Shown: positions 34,373-46,350 of the stretch, piece after piece
Layout: the number at the start of each line of letters is the position of its first letter
Numbering within the stretch: the first letter of the stretch is position 1
Source: Thermothielavioides terrestris NRRL 8126
Lineage: Eukaryota; Ascomycota; Sordariomycetes; Sordariales; Chaetomiaceae
Length of the DNA stretch: 64,000 nt
Direction: 5' to 3'
Assembly (NCBI RefSeq): GCF_000226115.1
Contig: NC_016462.1
Location: forward strand, 1-64,000
Position numbers and translations under genes: made by a program
The notes under the pieces: generated by a model
The model's input: the letters and a program-made list of their open reading frames with translations, nothing else
What the model was told of the DNA's origin: nothing
Database searches by the model: none

Positions 34373-36727
34373 TCAAGACCCGAGGTTCCCGTCTGAAGGG
34401 GCCTTGAACTTCACCTCCACCGTGACGTCTTCCGAGGCCAACCTCTGCTGCGCCTGAATCGCAGCTGACTCCCAATCAGCCCGGTACAGATAGCTGAGCT
34501 CAATGACCGAGACTCTGGTGCTTCGTCAGCCATTTTTTTCACAACTGAAAGCCCGAAAAGAGGATGAACTCACACAGCCAACCCAACTGTCACCCCTGTC
34601 CAGAGACCGCTGAGCTGCCAGTCCAGGGCGAAGGCCGTCGACAGCGAGATGGGCAAGGCCACCAAGTAGTACGAGAACAAGTTTGCGTAGCCTCCGATAG
34701 CCTGGCAGCCAATGCCGCGCAGGATACCGTGAGAGACAGCGGCCAGGGCATCGAAGATCTGCATCACGGCACAGACAAGAATGACCCGCGACGCTATCTG
34801 CGCAACCGCATCGTCACCTGTGAAGGCGCACGGTAGGTGCTTGCGAAGCGTGGCGAATATCAGCAGGTTCCCAGATCCCACCATGACGGCAGCAGCGATG
34901 GCCTGGCCCGCACTCCGTCAGCCGGGAGCTCCGTGACGTAGAAACGAGGGGAACTGGCCAGACCGGGGCACGATACTCACAACTTTTGCTGTAGTTCTGG
35001 CAGCATCACTCAGATGCGCCCCGATTAGGTTCGCAACGCGAGTAGACGTTGCGATGGCCAGCGGGAAGGGCACATTGAACGAGATCGACGTTAGACAGAC
35101 AACGACGGACTGGGCGGCCAGCTGGGTGGTGCCGAGGCGGCCCGCGGCGATGGTCAATATCTCCAGAACCGAGAATTGCGCCTCGATCATGATCATGCCT
35201 GGTAATGCCAACTTGGTCATCGGGCCTGGAAGAAAGACACAGAGTGCGAACAGCAAGTCAGCAGACGCAAATGGACAAGAGAGGATGGTAACGAGTAATG
35301 GTAACGCACCCCAGTTCCTGAAGGCTTTGCGGCTAAGGCCGTTCCAACATTGAGAACCGTCAATCAGCCACACGTACATCACCAGCAGCAATGGCAGTAG
35401 GTTTTGCGTGATCGCCATAGCCGCAGCCGCGCCAGCAAAACCCCAGCCGAGCCAGAAGACGAAGAGAAAGTTCATCAGGAAAGACGCGGGCGCCCCGATG
35501 AGCAAGGCGTAGGTCGTCACCTGGAAGAGGCCCTGCGACTGCACGAACCTCTTGCCGCTCTCGAGCGCCGCAACCCCTGGCATGCCGAGGATGTGAACAC
35601 GCAGAAAGAGGGCGGCGAGCGCGGCCGCCTCTTTCCTTGGAACGAGGACGGCAAGGACCGGCTCAGAGAACCACCAGAGCACGGCGACCGGAACCATCAA
35701 AGCCCACAGCATCCACGTCATGCGCTGGGCTTGCAGCCCTACGAGATGTTTCCTGCCAGAGCCCCAGGCCTGGGCACAGAGCGTATCTAGGCAGGTCGCT
35801 AGGCCCTGAACCGGCACGTAGCATGTGATGCTGGCGGTCATGGTAGCCACTGGAGCGTAATTGAAAGACAAAGGTCATTGTCATGTCAGCGTGCTGCTCG
35901 TCCCAACGGCACTGGGCCGTGCACAGAGTGATTGTCCACCTACGATTGACGGCCGCGAGCTCGACCATGCCAAGGCGTCCCACGGCAAGCACGCTGCCGA
36001 TGGTCACCGAGTAGTGCAGCAGGAATGTCACGATCAGCGGGATCGAGTACTGGATGAGCGTGGCCGCCTCGCGCTGCCACGTCGTCTTGATGACCTGCGC
36101 AGCCACGGCTTCCTCGAACTGCTCGCAGATCTCGTCTGGCGGAGGGGTCGGCAGGGGCTCCTCGGCTGCTTCGGGCAGCAGCGGGGTCGTCTCGGTTGCG
36201 GCGCCGGGAAAAACGGATTCTTCGTGGTCCTTGACGTTAGTGCTGAAGGCGTGTCTGTAGAGCCGTGCTCCCAGGCTGGTTGACCTTGGTCGGGGGTGCG
36301 GCGGGGGGATGATCGCGTTGTCGCGCAGCAGTGAAAGCTCTGCCTGGACCGACTCTTCAACCTCGCGCGGATTCGGCACCGGCTTGTCCAGGCCCTGGAT
36401 CGGAACGGTGGAGTAGCCGCATCCATACGCGACACCGTTGGGGTGGAATGCGAGCTTTGCGTCGGGCACATGATGATGTTGGCGGTCGGATTCGGACTCT
36501 CGTTCGACCGTTGAAGAAGCAGGGGTTGATGGCGATCCTAGCTCGTCTTCTGAAGAACACTCGGCGATGTCTCTGGTTAGGATCTCGCGGACAACGGGCG
36601 ACGTCGCGAGGAAGGACTGGGGCAACGGTAAGCTCTCGGGGAGGAATTCGGAGAGGATCGAATGACGACGGCCCTCTGACCTCCCCTGGGCAATAGGTTG
36701 CGGACTGCTACTCGAGAATGCAGACAT
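34373..36727 (-). CDS. MATE-family multidrug/toxin efflux transporter
   Basis: Five exons, 36727-35944, 35849-35310, 35225-34981, 34902-34574 and 34514-34373, encode 679 residues; all four introns are GT-AG and every junction restores frame. A long Ser/Pro-rich N-terminal extension of about 220 residues is followed by twelve helices. The MATE hallmarks G-L-A-T-C-L-D-T-L-C-A-Q-A-W-G-S-G near residue 280 and L-P-G-M-I-M-I-E-A-Q-F near 450 mark the two halves. A second-half A-A-Q-S-V-V and G-I-L-R-G-I-G-C-Q-A-I-G-G-Y-A-N complete the pattern. Such proteins export drugs or metabolites by cation antiport at the vacuolar or plasma membrane. Substrate unknown. Confidence 0.92.
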
Positions 36728-37731
36728 CGTCGGCGACTGGGTGTATGCTCGTGACACAAACAGAGAGGGAAGGGCGCCCGTTAGGATCTAGCCACGATTT
36801 TAAGAAGCTGCCCGCACGGTGCCTTCCATGACATCCAATGCGGCACACGTCAAGGGTCCTCGCCGCCAGGCAGACCAAGTGGAAGTGTGTCCCTCCTATG
36901 TCCTGCCCCTCACAGCTTGCGCGCCGGTCAGAGATCCATGACGGCGTGTGCGTGGGACTGACAAGGCTACGCCTGCTACCATGAAGTATTTGCCTGTGCA
37001 GATAAGAATAACAGGTGCTCAGTGGTTCCATGGCCCAGCTGGAAGAGTGCACAGCGAAGTCCATTGGCTCAAGGAAGGCAAAAAGGGAAGCGAACAGTGC
37101 ATGACGGAGGCTCCCCATTGGACCGGCCCAGGTTCCATTTGCCTCCGATCTTTGCGTTGGCTTGCAAGGAGGGCACACCAATGACGCATGTCAGATGAAC
37201 CTCCGTTGCGGCCAACCGTCGGTATTGACAACACGAAAATCCAACTACATGTTGTCCCCAGGACCTCGCATCAATTCCCGCGCCACGGGTGATTGCACAA
37301 CAACAGAAAGAAAAGACGCTGCAGTACTGCATCTTCATGTAACCAGTGTGGTGTTTACGGCCGAGGAGCGTGTTTTGCCGGAGTTGTGTGGTGCACTTTT
37401 GATGGGGGAGGGACGTTTCGCGGGTTTGGTCTGCGAGAACTGACTCGACAAGACTCCGCCGTTCCTCCGCGGCTCAGATGAACCAAACATCCCTGTCCAT
37501 CGACATTGCCCCAGATGTTCAGTGCGTTCGCGACGGGATGTGGTGAAACAGTCCTACAACTAATCAAGAAACACAGCCAAACCCCCCTGCGACCGCGGCG
37601 AAACGGGGGCAGACCAAGGGAGACCGCGTAGATCTCAAAAACGAATCATGTCACTGTATCGAGAACGGGGAACATACGTATATACATACATGCAACCACT
37701 GCGCCCTGTTGCTGCGGAACATGCGATCTGA
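36728..37731. other. Intergenic, no gene seen
   Basis: One kilobase upstream of the MATE gene holds its promoter. Open frames under 160 codons occur on both strands but none has a recognisable domain. Confidence 0.45.
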
Positions 37732-38276
37732 TTATACAACACGCCCTTCCGAGCTGTCTCTTACAGTTTTGCAACAGCCGCCAGCGCACAGGAAGCCATG
37801 ACACCAAGTATATGAGCATCCAGCCTCGAATTCCCATAGATGCTGGCAGCGTGCGCCTGCGGAGCTCAATGTGAACGTAGTGTTCGCGAACGGCGAGGCA
37901 GTGGTGATACGGCCGCCGCGGCAGCCGCCCCCGTTGTGGGACATCGTACCATAATAACACTGTGGCCGGTCCGAGCCACCACCACCTTGCACATGTGTGC
38001 TGTTGCCGGAAGGACTTTGCCTATGAAGAGGGACACTGCTCGTACCTGCCTACAGGGCTGGTGTCAAGGCGTCCTCTTCTCGTATATGACCAGATCATGT
38101 TGTAACCACCTACCTGGAGTATCCGTCTGTGGATACCCGTTCACCGGCACGGCTGCACAGTCCCTCGGACCTCGCCGATTTCGCTTGTTCTTCGTCCACC
38201 TCGACGGCCTGGCCAACACTGCTCGCCCCACGTCGAAAAGTGCGACAGCCACATACAGCTGCAGCCGCTTCCCCAT
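37732..38276 (-). CDS. Candidate small cysteine-rich secreted protein
   Basis: Two exons, 38276-38114 and 38045-37732, joined over a 68-base intron (GTAGGT to GGCAG), give 158 residues. The N-terminus is moderately hydrophobic up to about residue 22 (ending V-L-A-R-P), interrupted by Asp and Arg, so the signal peptide is weak. A basic stretch (K-N-K-R-N-R-R) that could be a Kex2-type site follows. The rest has nine Cys, most in the last 80 residues, ending in a C-C pair within G-G-C-C-K-T. This layout is common in fungal secreted effectors and antimicrobial-like proteins, but I recognise no family. A GTAAGA just after the C-C pair could be another donor, so the C-terminus is uncertain. Confidence 0.4.
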
Positions 38277-38791
38277 CAACAGCTTCTTTGCCGAAGCTTC
38301 CGCACAGCAGAGGTTTTTGTTATCTGATGATCTGATGATCTGACAAGATCTCGCTCCCTCGATCAGATTGGTGCGGGCCACGGCGAGAGGTCCCAAACGG
38401 GGTTGCAGGGATAGGATGTGGCCCTGTTCCCCGTTGCTGAACGTCCCTGTTGGTCCTCGGTTAAGCCCACATGCGGGTACCCGGCTTGCGATGACAATCC
38501 CTTATCCTGTTGCCGTCTCCTGCGCCCCTTTGCTGGGGACGAGGGGTTGGCACGAAGGGCGGAGTGAGCAGGACTAGGATCCCCGACCACTTTCCCAATT
38601 CTTATCCAGTGTTGTGGGATTCAGACCTTTTCCCAGTCTCTTATCCCTCTGCCATCTTGCAACATCCTGGCGAGCGTAGTCCGCTTTCTCGTCGTGGCGG
38701 CAGCCACGCAGTCTCCTCGATCATCATCCCAAGCCGACACCGTAAATTTTCGGAGCGCCCCAAGCAAACCCGCTCCGCCTCACAGCCGGCT
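38277..38791. other. Intergenic, divergent
   Basis: About 515 bases separate the starts of the cysteine-rich candidate and the transporter pseudogene. No regulatory site is recognised. Confidence 0.4.
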
Positions 38792-39606
38792 ATGGAGTCG
38801 GATTTCGAGAAGTCGTCGGGTGCTTCTAGCGATGTGCAAGCCGGGGTGCCAAACATTGTGGCCGCAACCTCCGTCTGTGACAAGTGGCGTGCCACCGGAA
38901 TCTGGGGGCCGCCTACGGGATGTAAGTGACCGTTCACACAAGGCCTGTGGGATTTGAGGGGCATGCTCATTGATTGGGTGTTAGCGCCGCTGATGTCTCA
39001 CAATATGGCTGATCTAGTTCGTCACCTCCCTGTAGGAGGTCGTCGCCCGCACCTTCTCGCCCTTCGTCACGAGCTCCATCTCGATGCACTCGCTGACAGC
39101 CGCGACGGACATCTTCGCAGCATCATTGCCAGCCTGTCCAAGCTGCCCCTGGCCAAGATCCTTGATAACTGGGGCAGATTTCAGGGTATGGCCTTGATGC
39201 TCATCCTCTGGATCATCGGTTTCTGCATGATGGCGTCGTGCCGTGGCGTCGCAACTTATGCGGCCGAATTGAAGAAGACGAGGGTCATCGTCGTGCCCGA
39301 GAGCTTCCTCATCCGCTACCCCAAACGGTTCAAGTGGGTGCCTCTGTATTTCGCCATCCCGCTGATGATTGCTAGGTCGACAGCCTCGGCTGCCAGAGGG
39401 CGCACCTGTCGAAGCCATCTACAGCCGTCTGTGCTGGGCTGCTTCGTCGGCAGCCCCATTGGACAGGCCTTGCCTTGGCGTGTGCCGATGTCCAGCAGTA
39501 CATGCTCGTCACCAGCGTGTGTCTGCTGGGTGACGCGCTGAAAACCACCGCCTTCTGGAGGGACGCCAAACTCGGGGACCAACAGGTTAAGGGGCTTCTT
39601 GCATAA
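38792..39606 (+). pseudogene. Siderophore-iron transporter (MFS) pseudogene
   Basis: Pieces of a SIT1-like major-facilitator transporter follow in order but broken. They are F-S-P-F-V-T-S-S-I-S-M-H-S-L-T-A-A-T-D-I-F at about 39054-39120, then S-K-L-P-L-A-K-I-L-D-N-W-G-R-F-Q-G in another frame, F-L-I-R-Y-P-K-R-F-K-W-V-P-L-Y-F-A-I-P at about 39305-39365, and the C-terminal F-W-R-D-A-K-L-G-D-Q-Q-V-K-G-L ending at 39606. There is a frameshift near 39119, a TAG at 39032-39034 where CAG (Gln) fits, and large internal deletions: only about 200 of the usual 600 residues remain. The N-terminal exon may start at the ATG at 38792. It can no longer transport. Confidence 0.75.
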
Positions 39607-39884
39607 AAGGGGCAAGTCGTCTGCAGATGTGAGATATGGCTTAGCAGCATAAAAGCCTGAACGAGCTTCTAATCATCATGTTTGTCTACTAATCAACGCC
39701 CCAACTGTATCGGGGAAGAACGGGGTATCGAACGGGCCATAGGATGTTGAAATGACCCTATTGACATGAGACGCCCAAACGCCTTCGCGACATCACTCGT
39801 TGAAACATAATACGCGGGAAAAATGAGCATCACACACCGCGCGCGAGGGGCGGGGGAAGGGCAGAGAGGAGGTGGAGCTCCTCT
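39607..39884. other. Short convergent gap
   Basis: About 280 bases separate the transporter pseudogene from the permease stop. Nothing is seen. Confidence 0.4.
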
Positions 39885-41710
39885 CTAGTCTTTCTTGGTC
39901 GAACCGACGACGCGATCCAGACCTGGTACGGGCTCCTGGCCAAGACTCTCGGTGGGCGGCCCACGGTAGTGCTTCCGGCCCCAAACAGCGTACCACACAA
40001 GTGCGATGACGACAAAGCCGACAAAGACGACGGGTGCATAGTTGACGCTAGCGGCCGTGACCGGGATGTAAGCAGGCATGCAGAAGAGGGGGACGGCGAG
40101 GATCGACCAGGCTATCCAGGACAGTTAGCCATGATTTATGTCGCAAACAAGACCGGGAAGAGGAAACAGGACGCCGTACCCATAGCAATGCCGTTGCAGA
40201 GCCAGCCAAACTTGCCCAAGGGGAACTTGGCTCCCCTGACGTGGGCTCGGCCCTCCAGCATGGACACGGCAATCGGAGCTGCATACGACACGGTCAGAGA
40301 AATGACGCCGACGCCCGAGAAGGCGTTGAAGGCCGTGTATGAACCGAAGTAGATGACGCCCAGCACGATCTGGATGGCCATGGAGAGCATCATGGCGTTG
40401 AGGGGCAGGTCGAGGGTGGGGTGCACCTGCTTCCACCACTTGGAGCCGGGAATGGCGCCGTCGCGGGCGAAAGCCCAGGTGCAGCGCGAGGCAGCCGTGG
40501 TGCAGGCGACGCCGCAGAGGATGGCCAGCACCATGAGAGGGACGAGCAGGGCGATGGCGCCGCCGGAGGAGCCCACGGCCGACTTGATGATGGTGGGCAC
40601 GGGCTGGCCCGAAGGGAGGGCGACCAGCATGGCGAGGTCGGGCAGGACAAACATGAGGGGCACCAGGAAGAGCAGGCCGCCGATGGTGTTGATGACGATG
40701 GTGATGACCATGGCCTTGGGCACCTGGGTGGCCGGACGCTGGACCTCCTCACACATGGAGATCACCATGCCAGTCGACGAGGTGGCGTAGGCGGCGTGGA
40801 GCAGGCCGACACAGAACGACCAGCCGGCAGGCCATCCCGAGGTCGGCTCGAAGCCTCCGAGCGCAAAGTCGGCCCCGCGCCTGCCCTCCTTGGCGACAGC
40901 CAGTACGGTGATGAGGGTGGCCAAGAGACCAGCAAAGGTCCAGAAGATGGCAAAGGTCTTTCGTATCGATTACAGAGGCCCATAAAGTCAGCATCCGCGC
41001 AGAGAACTGAAGAAGGTGTGTTTGCTGAGAGTGAGTAGTAGGTAGACGGGCGGCAAGCAAAGACTTACGTCTAGCAGCGGCAACCAGCGGTTGCCAAAGG
41101 TGGAGATGGCATTGCACAGCAGGGTGATGGCCAGGAAGGTCAGGAAGACCTGGTACGGCTGGGCATCCCAGACGCCGACGCCGGGCTCGGACTCGAAGAC
41201 GTTCACGCAGGCGACGAAGAAGAGGGTGGTGCCGAACTGCACGGCCAGCGTGATGGTGATGTTGCCGACGACGTAGGCCCAGCCGCAGATGTAGGCGGCC
41301 ACGCGGCGGAAGCTGGAGGGGGCGAGCATGAAGGTCTGGTAGTAGACGCCGCCGGCGGTCGGGTAGACGGACGTGATCTCGCCCAGCGACGCAGCCACGC
41401 AGAGGATGATGAGGCTGACGAGCACCCAGCCCCAGACGACGACGACGGGCCCGCCACCCTGCAGCGGATAGTACAGCGTGGTGGCCAGGCCGTAGGGAAT
41501 GGACGCCAGCACGAACGACATGAAGGCGACGTGCCAGGTCGACCGCGTGCGCACGAGCTCGGCCTTGTAGCCCATGGCCGCGAGCAGCCCGTCGCCATCG
41601 TCCGACTCGCTGCCGGCCCCTGTGTCGGGCCCGGGAACGCGCTCGTCTACCACGGCGGCCTGGGCAACGGGGGCGGCACCCGGCGGGGCCGTGTGGCTAT
41701 GGGAGCTCAT
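39885..41710 (-). CDS. APC-family amino acid/GABA/choline permease
   Basis: Three exons, 41710-41069, 40957-40180 and 40111-39885, encode 548 residues. The first intron (111 bases) ends in GAAAG, the others are ordinary GT-AG. Twelve helices can be traced. Family marks are L-G-E-I-T-S-V-Y-P-T-A-G-G-V-Y-Y near residue 110, A-Y-A-T-S-S-T-G-M-V-I-S-M-C-E-E-V-Q-R-P-A near 290, and A-R-D-G-A-I-P-G-S in the second half. These place it in the fungal GABA/choline permease group (UGA4, HNM1). The plasma membrane is likely; the substrate cannot be fixed. A pyrimidine-rich tract at 41782-41858 lies 70-150 bases upstream of the ATG and may be part of the promoter. Confidence 0.9.
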
Positions 41711-43101
41711 GTCCGGATGGGCGACGAGTGCAGGCTGCGTCGCTCGGAGGGAGGGATGCTCGTTAATTGAGGCCTAGCCGTTCCTCTTCTCCTCCTTTTT
41801 TTTTTTTCTTTTTTGTTTCTCTTTTTTGTTTTCCTTCTTTTCCCTTTTTTCTTCCTTCCAAGGGTGGGGACAGAAGTTGTTCCATGCAAGTCCAAAAATC
41901 CACGAGAAAACTTTCCAGGTGAGAAGAACCTTCAAGAAAGAGCCCAAGAGCAAGCGAGATTCTCCACTTGGTTGCCAATTACGTACGGAATGCTGATAAG
42001 AGATTCCTAGGTAGGCAGGCAGGAGCGTCAGGAAACGCCCAGTCCCAACAGCAACTGCTGTTGCATCGGGTGGTCCGGGGTGGGCCCGTTTTCCGACCCT
42101 GTCCCGGCCGTCTGGAAAGATCAAGGAACGCTGAAAGCGGGCGAAGCTTGCTGGGGATCGCCGCTCCACCGTCCCAAGCAGGTAACGTAACCGTTAATGT
42201 GGTGTACTGCATGTAATGTAATGTGCACTACATCATGCACTTCTGAACACAGTAGGATGCCATAGCATTGGATCGCCGTGGCCTCGTCGACTGTAACACG
42301 TATACGGGACGCTGATTCCAACCTTCAAATTCGGGTCTAGGCAGTCACGCAACGAAAAGTTAGGTAATCACCTCGGATGAACTATCCGATTTGGAAACCG
42401 AGGCACGTGCTCATCCCGCGCCCATGCGTCTGAAATGTTCGTTAGCTCTGTTAGCTTGAGGAAACAGCATCCACACAGGCCACGCTAGTGTGAAAGCAGC
42501 TTGCTAACCGAGACGCCAGCCGGGCTGACTTGCAGCAAAGTGTGGGGCAGACGTCCAACTGGCAACGCGCACCCACGGAACGACTGTCTACCTCTGGACG
42601 GAGAACAACGCGAGAAATCCAACAAAATCTCTTCTGCCAGATCGGTCGATCATCTGGTGGTCTCAGAATCTCGAGTGGAACCGCGGCACCTAGCCTACCA
42701 CAGCAAGGGAGGTAGGTCCCAGACTTTGTGAGCGGCCCGAGTAACGTTTATTAAAAGGAACACAGGTAGCTCGAGCCTCGAAGTTAAACTTTAATTCATA
42801 TCCTGCTGGTGCTTCACAACTCCGGCCGCTTTGGGCCAAGCCACCCACCCTCCGATCCATGACGGGATATTGCCCCGGGTGTGGGAGGCCGCGCAGATGT
42901 TTCTCAGTCGTCTTCAATCACTGAAGACAGTATCTCACTAAAGTCGTTGCCATCTCTTGTAATGTGAAACCTTGAGGCAGCAAAATGGTCCCTTCACACG
43001 CAGCTACCGAAGGTAATTGGAATTAGAACCATGGCATCTATCTAGCCCAGGCCCACTGGAATTTGCCCACTGGAAATTCACGACGTCCTTTGGGCTAACT
43101 A
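41711..43101. other. Promoter side and intergenic DNA
   Basis: It contains a T-rich pyrimidine tract (41782-41858), typical of strong fungal promoters. The remainder up to the TIR element has no recognised gene. Confidence 0.5.
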
Positions 43102-44095
43102 CCTTAGCGCGCCATGGGGGGTGGCAAAATGATCTCTGGGACTATTTTGGAGCGTCAAGATATTTCACCTGGAAAACAGGCGCCTACCGGTCCCGAGTTC
43201 AAAATATCTTACGAAGAAAATGATTTTCAACTAAGAAGATTAATTTAAATAAAATAAAAATTTAAAGAGTAAAAATATCTTAGAGTAAAAATAATCTTTT
43301 ACTAATAGGATTATTTTAAATAGATATTGATATTAGTAATTAAAGATAATTATTAATAAGAAAAAGAAATTTAAAATTTAAAATAATTTTAATTAGTTTA
43401 AAATCAACTTTTAGATATAAAATTATCTTTTAAAATTTTATTATCTACCTATATATATAAAAGTAAACCCTTCTATCTATTCTAGGCCCTCTACCCTTTT
43501 CCTACTTCTTCTCTCCTCTACTTCTCTCTTCTCTTTTTTTTTCTTTTTTTCTTTTTTTTCTTTTTTTCTTTTTTTTAGTTGAAAAAACTGGACTCTACGG
43601 AGAATCGAACTCAAGACCTATACAATACAAGCTTACGAATTTACCATTATACTACGAGACTACGAGACTACGATTTCACAGTTATACCTTAGTTTGAATT
43701 TCATATTTATCTAGGGGGCTTAAGCTAAAGGCTATAGGTTAGAGAATAAAAAAGGTAAAAGCAATCTTCTAAGTAGAAAATCATTTTCAAAGAAAATAAT
43801 CTTTAAAGTAGAAAAATATTTTTAAAGAAAATGATCTTTAAATTAGAAAAAAAGCTTAACTTTAAAATCTTTCTATAAATCTAAGATATATATTCTAAAA
43901 AACTAGTATAGTGATTATTTTACTATTAAATATATAATTTATCTAAGTGGATCTTATACTATATAGTGATTTTAGCTCTACAATAGTAATAGTAAGCATT
44001 TTTATAATATAAAGTATATTGTAAACTAGAAAACTATTTTGGCTCTCGGAAACTATAACAGAGATCATTTTGCCACCCCCCCTGGCGCGCTAAGG
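43102..44095. mobile_element. AT-rich 1 kb TIR element with TA target-site duplication
   Basis: The ends are inverted copies of one another. The left begins CCTTAGCGCGCCATGGGG at 43102 and the right, read from 44095 on the other strand, begins CCTTAGCGCGCCAGGGGG. The match continues through GGTGGCAAAATGATCTCT, about 37 bp with one mismatch. TA flanks both ends (43100-43101 and 44096-44097), the duplication made by Tc1/mariner-type transposases. The interior is strongly AT-rich with a pyrimidine tract at 43533-43576 and no open frame, so it is a non-autonomous or RIP-degraded element. Confidence 0.85.
43589..43667 (-). pseudogene. tRNA-like sequence inside the TIR element
   Basis: Read leftward it has a tRNA-like order: GTAGTCT against AGAGTCC (five of seven pairs), a D-arm-like TAGTATAATGGT, a loop CTTGTATT with possible anticodon TGT (Thr), then GAGTTCGATTCTC, a good B-box/T-arm core. 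Several stem pairs are broken. It may be a captured, mutated tRNA or a tRNA-derived SINE fragment. Confidence 0.35.
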
Positions 44096-45626
44096 TACCT
44101 AGGCACCCCTTACCCTCTCGAAATCCCCTCGCTACTGAGGAACAGGAATCCACAATGGTTGCAGTCATGTCGACGCTGGCGCAATGCCAACCCCATTGTA
44201 GGGAGCTAGAGTCATCAAGGCGCCCGGCGATCGACAACACAACTCATTCAATCTACCGTTATCTCAAGCATGAGTGTATATTGGAAAGTGTATATTGGAA
44301 ATGATGCTAAAAAATCGACCCATTTCTTTGGGCCTAAACGCCCGGTGTTGAGATACAGGTGCGGCAGCGTGCCCGGACATACTCTCTTCCGGGAGGCATC
44401 TGCCGAAGACTCGACAGTTAACTCTTGAGACACATGCTACCAGCGCGAGGGGCGCTTCGTGGAGAGAATTCCGTGTTGAGTGCCCACAACTGGCTTCAGG
44501 GAGAGAAGACCTATAGCCCACATGCCTGTCGTTTGATGCATATGGGTTCTCCGTGAGATACATTTCGGCTTTGCCCAAGCATAAATCGATGATTCGTTCC
44601 CGTCATAGGATTCGGTAGCTTCCCAGGACTTTCCCAACAAGTTCGGGTTAGCTAAGGTTCTTTTTGGCATCTCTAAAGGGTCGGTCACACTCTGTTGCAG
44701 AGCAGATCAGCGACGTCCGTGCCACCAGATACCCGCACACACCTCACACACGCACACACACACGCTCGCATTGATTTACGCAAGTCTCCCAGGCGGTCTA
44801 GTAGGAGCAGCACTGCTACCTATGGCCACGACCTCACTCGTGTGTTTGCTATCTCTTGCATAGTTGTGCTACCCCCCCCCCCCCCCCCCGCGCGACTTGT
44901 TCAAGACTCCTCCACATTCGGCTTCGCATCCATCCAAGAAGACAAGGCGACGCGCGATACACGGTACAAGGAGATTCTTTGGCCCGACAACGTGGCTCGG
45001 CGGCTGGGTGGTAATCAGCTGGGTCCGATTGGTCGCAGGGCCAAAAGAGCCGCCGGGTTTTAATCTGCCGTATGCAAGGGCGTCCTCGGCTAGCATCAAG
45101 CGGGCGATGGACGTACTAGGTAGATTAGAATGCTCCCCCCGCCCCTGATTGTGGATGCTCTAACCGAGAAGCCCGCGGTAGTTACGTTCACTGTCAGTCC
45201 GATGGCGAAGTTCCGGGGACGACAGCAATAGAACCACGTCTCATTCCTGCTACCGCAATATTCGAGAGTGATTCCGTCATTGGCTCACCGTGGCTAGGTT
45301 CCTGAGATGGAGTCAATCAATAATAACCTACCACTCCATCCGAGGTCCGGGCCTGCTGCAACTCATCAACTTCGACCTTGACCAGCCACCACTTAGAAGC
45401 GCACAATTAACAATTACCGCAGATGGAGAGGCGCGTTCAGCCGTCTCGAGAACCAAATCCGGATAAAACGAGGTGCGGTCCTGTGCACCTATATATCTCG
45501 CGCAATGCTCTCCCACCAGTACGTTGCTCCGTGATGCGCTCGCGGTCCGCCGGGTCTGGTCAGCGTGCTTCTTCTCGCTCGTCTCCAATTCCTCTGATTT
45601 TTGGTTTTCCTTTGACATTGTCTGCA
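44096..45626. other. Intergenic with simple repeats
   Basis: This gap holds an AC-rich repeat at about 44735-44765 and a run of 18 C at 44872-44889. The last few hundred bases should be the promoter of the AA8 gene. No gene is recognised. Confidence 0.5.
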
Positions 45627-46350
45627 ATGGGCCTCCTCCAGCTTGCCGCAGTGGCGCTCGCCCTTGGGAGCGTTGGCCACAGCAGCCCCGTCCCCCAGGG
45701 TGGAACCGCGCCTGCGGCTAAGTACTGCGATGCCTCGACCTCCATATGCTACTCGGAGTATGTGAGTCAGGAGAAGATCGCAATCCGCGTCGCCATTCCC
45801 GACACGGCGACCGCGGGGAACTTCGACGTGCTGCTGCAGATCGAGGCGCCGAAGACGGTGGGCTGGGCTGGCGTTGCCTGGGGAGGCGTCATGGTCAACA
45901 ACCCGCTGACAGTGGGCTGGGCCAATGGAACCTCTGCGGTTGTCTCAAGCCGAAGCGCGTTGTAGGTGTCTCGATAGCCAGATGCCCGACTTGCTCTGCT
46001 CTGTGCCCGTCTAATTCCTCCATGTGGAAAACAGCTACCGGACCTATCCCACCCCCTACGCCGGTGCTACCTACACCGTGCTCAGCGGCACGAAGGCCAA
46101 TGACACCCACTGGACCCTCAGCGTGCTTGCCCAGGGCGTCAGCGCGTGGGGCACCACCAAGCTTGACCCGTCTAGCACCGTGTCGCTGGCGTACGCCCAG
46201 GCCGCTACTCCGCCCACCGAGCCTGCCAATAATGCGAGCCGCTTCAGCATCCACAATTCCCACCAGAAGTTCTCGATCGACCTGAAGAGCGCTCAGATTG
46301 CCAACTTCACCGAGTTGGTCCAGAAGGCCTCTGCTGCCAAGGCAGCTTAA
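45627..46350 (+). CDS. Secreted AA8 cytochrome domain protein (cellobiose-dehydrogenase cytochrome-like)
   Basis: Exons 45627-45961 and 46035-46350, joined over a 73-base GT-AG intron, encode 216 residues. A signal peptide covers residues 1 to about 19. The rest is one beta-sandwich heme-b domain like the N-terminal cytochrome of cellobiose dehydrogenase. W-A-G-V-A-W-G-G-V-M holds the likely heme ligand Met89, and R-F-S-I-H-N-S-H-Q near residue 185 supplies the His ligand (185 or 188). Two Cys (34, 41) can form the usual early disulfide. There is no dehydrogenase domain, no CBM1 and no membrane anchor, so it is a free cytochrome. Such proteins pass electrons to LPMOs or reduce iron. The LPMO-like gene 675 bases downstream, same strand, supports the first role. 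Confidence 0.88.

Noticed and set aside
45627..46350. Full cellobiose dehydrogenase
   Set aside because: The frame stops after the cytochrome domain and no FAD-binding motif follows before the next gene.
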